Below are positions 29,984 through 30,007 of a DNA stretch of 30,007 bases, one piece after another. Source of the stretch: an uncultured Eubacteriales bacterium. GTDB taxonomy: Bacteria; Bacillota; Clostridia; Oscillospirales; CAG-272. The stretch spans positions 1-30,007 of the forward strand of contig CAJLXA010000024.1 in assembly GCA_905210485.1 (NCBI GenBank). The letters are read 5' to 3'. The notes beneath the pieces were generated by a model. That model searched no databases, was not told where the DNA came from, and saw nothing but the letters and a program-made list of their open reading frames with translations. Position 1 is the first letter of the stretch. Each line of letters starts with the position of its first letter. Position numbers and translations under genes: made by a program.

Positions 29984-30007
29984 AAAATCCCCGGTCGCTG
30001 TAGCGAC
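29984..30007. other. Incomplete hairpin at the window edge
   Basis: AAAATCCCCGGTCGCT is followed by GT and AGCGAC, the start of its complement, where the window ends. It looks like the first arm of a bidirectional terminator, probably of a gene beyond the right edge. Confidence 0.45.

Noticed and set aside
1..30007. CRISPR arrays, tRNA/rRNA genes, insertion sequences or prophage genes
   Set aside because: No spaced repeat arrays, cloverleaf or rRNA sequence, transposase, integrase or terminal repeats were recognised by reading; a tool search could still find very small ones.

Overview
The window looks like a chromosomal segment from an anaerobic, endospore-forming member of the Clostridia (Bacillota) with roughly 50% GC. 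The evidence is a complete spoIIIAA-AH operon, spmA/spmB, an AbrB-type transition regulator with Spo0A-like boxes beside a consensus sigma-A promoter, a compact two-gene SufC/SufB-type Fe-S assembly pair, and Gram-positive style Shine-Dalgarno sequences (AAGGAGG). I cannot assign a genus; the style suggests an uncultured gut-type lineage. I found no rRNA, tRNA, CRISPR array, insertion sequence or phage gene.

Layout. 1-1389 (minus): an AbrB-like regulator followed by a zinc-ribbon protein cut by the window edge. 1390-1752: a divergent control region with the abrB promoter, two Spo0A-like boxes and a 33-nt alternating purine-pyrimidine tract. 1753-7501 (plus): one tightly overlapping sporulation operon, spmA-spmB-spoIIIAA-AB-AC-AD-AE-AF-AG-AH, closed by a strong terminator. 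In it, spoIIIAG seems to lack an ATG/GTG/TTG start at the right place. 7620-8826: a free-standing asd with its own promoter and terminator. 8882-14107 (plus): a probable operon of a phytol/dolichol-kinase-like protein, a DUF92 (VTE6-like) protein and a heterodimeric TM287/288-type ABC exporter. 14328-16279: glgB. 16392-23949 (plus): an 1883-residue DUF4011-type helicase with a degenerate transglutaminase-like domain, then a minimal SufC/SufB (SMS-type) pair. 23994-26113 (minus): KtrA/KtrB-type potassium uptake. 26174-26755 (minus): a protein that looks like a tandem duplication of an L-rhamnose-mutarotase-like fold. 26814-28361 (minus): a GH57 glycoside hydrolase, divergent from an AraC-family regulator (28539-29423), with a direct-repeat operator candidate between them. 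29617-29844: a small two-helix membrane protein whose promoter carries a TTCACA-N5-TTCACA direct repeat. The last bases look like the first arm of a terminator.

How it fits together. The left third concerns entry into sporulation and engulfment-stage development: Spo0A/AbrB control, the SpoIIIA channel and Spm spore maturation. The middle concerns aspartate-family biosynthesis, prenyl-alcohol salvage with an exporter, and alpha-glucan branching. The right part holds a candidate defence helicase-nuclease, Fe-S assembly, potassium homeostasis and an alpha-glucan or oligosaccharide module. The items most worth a second look are the DUF4011 helicase, the ATA-start candidate for spoIIIAG, the VTE5/VTE6-like pair with its exporter, the duplicated RhaM-like protein, and the PhoP-box-like repeat near the right end.
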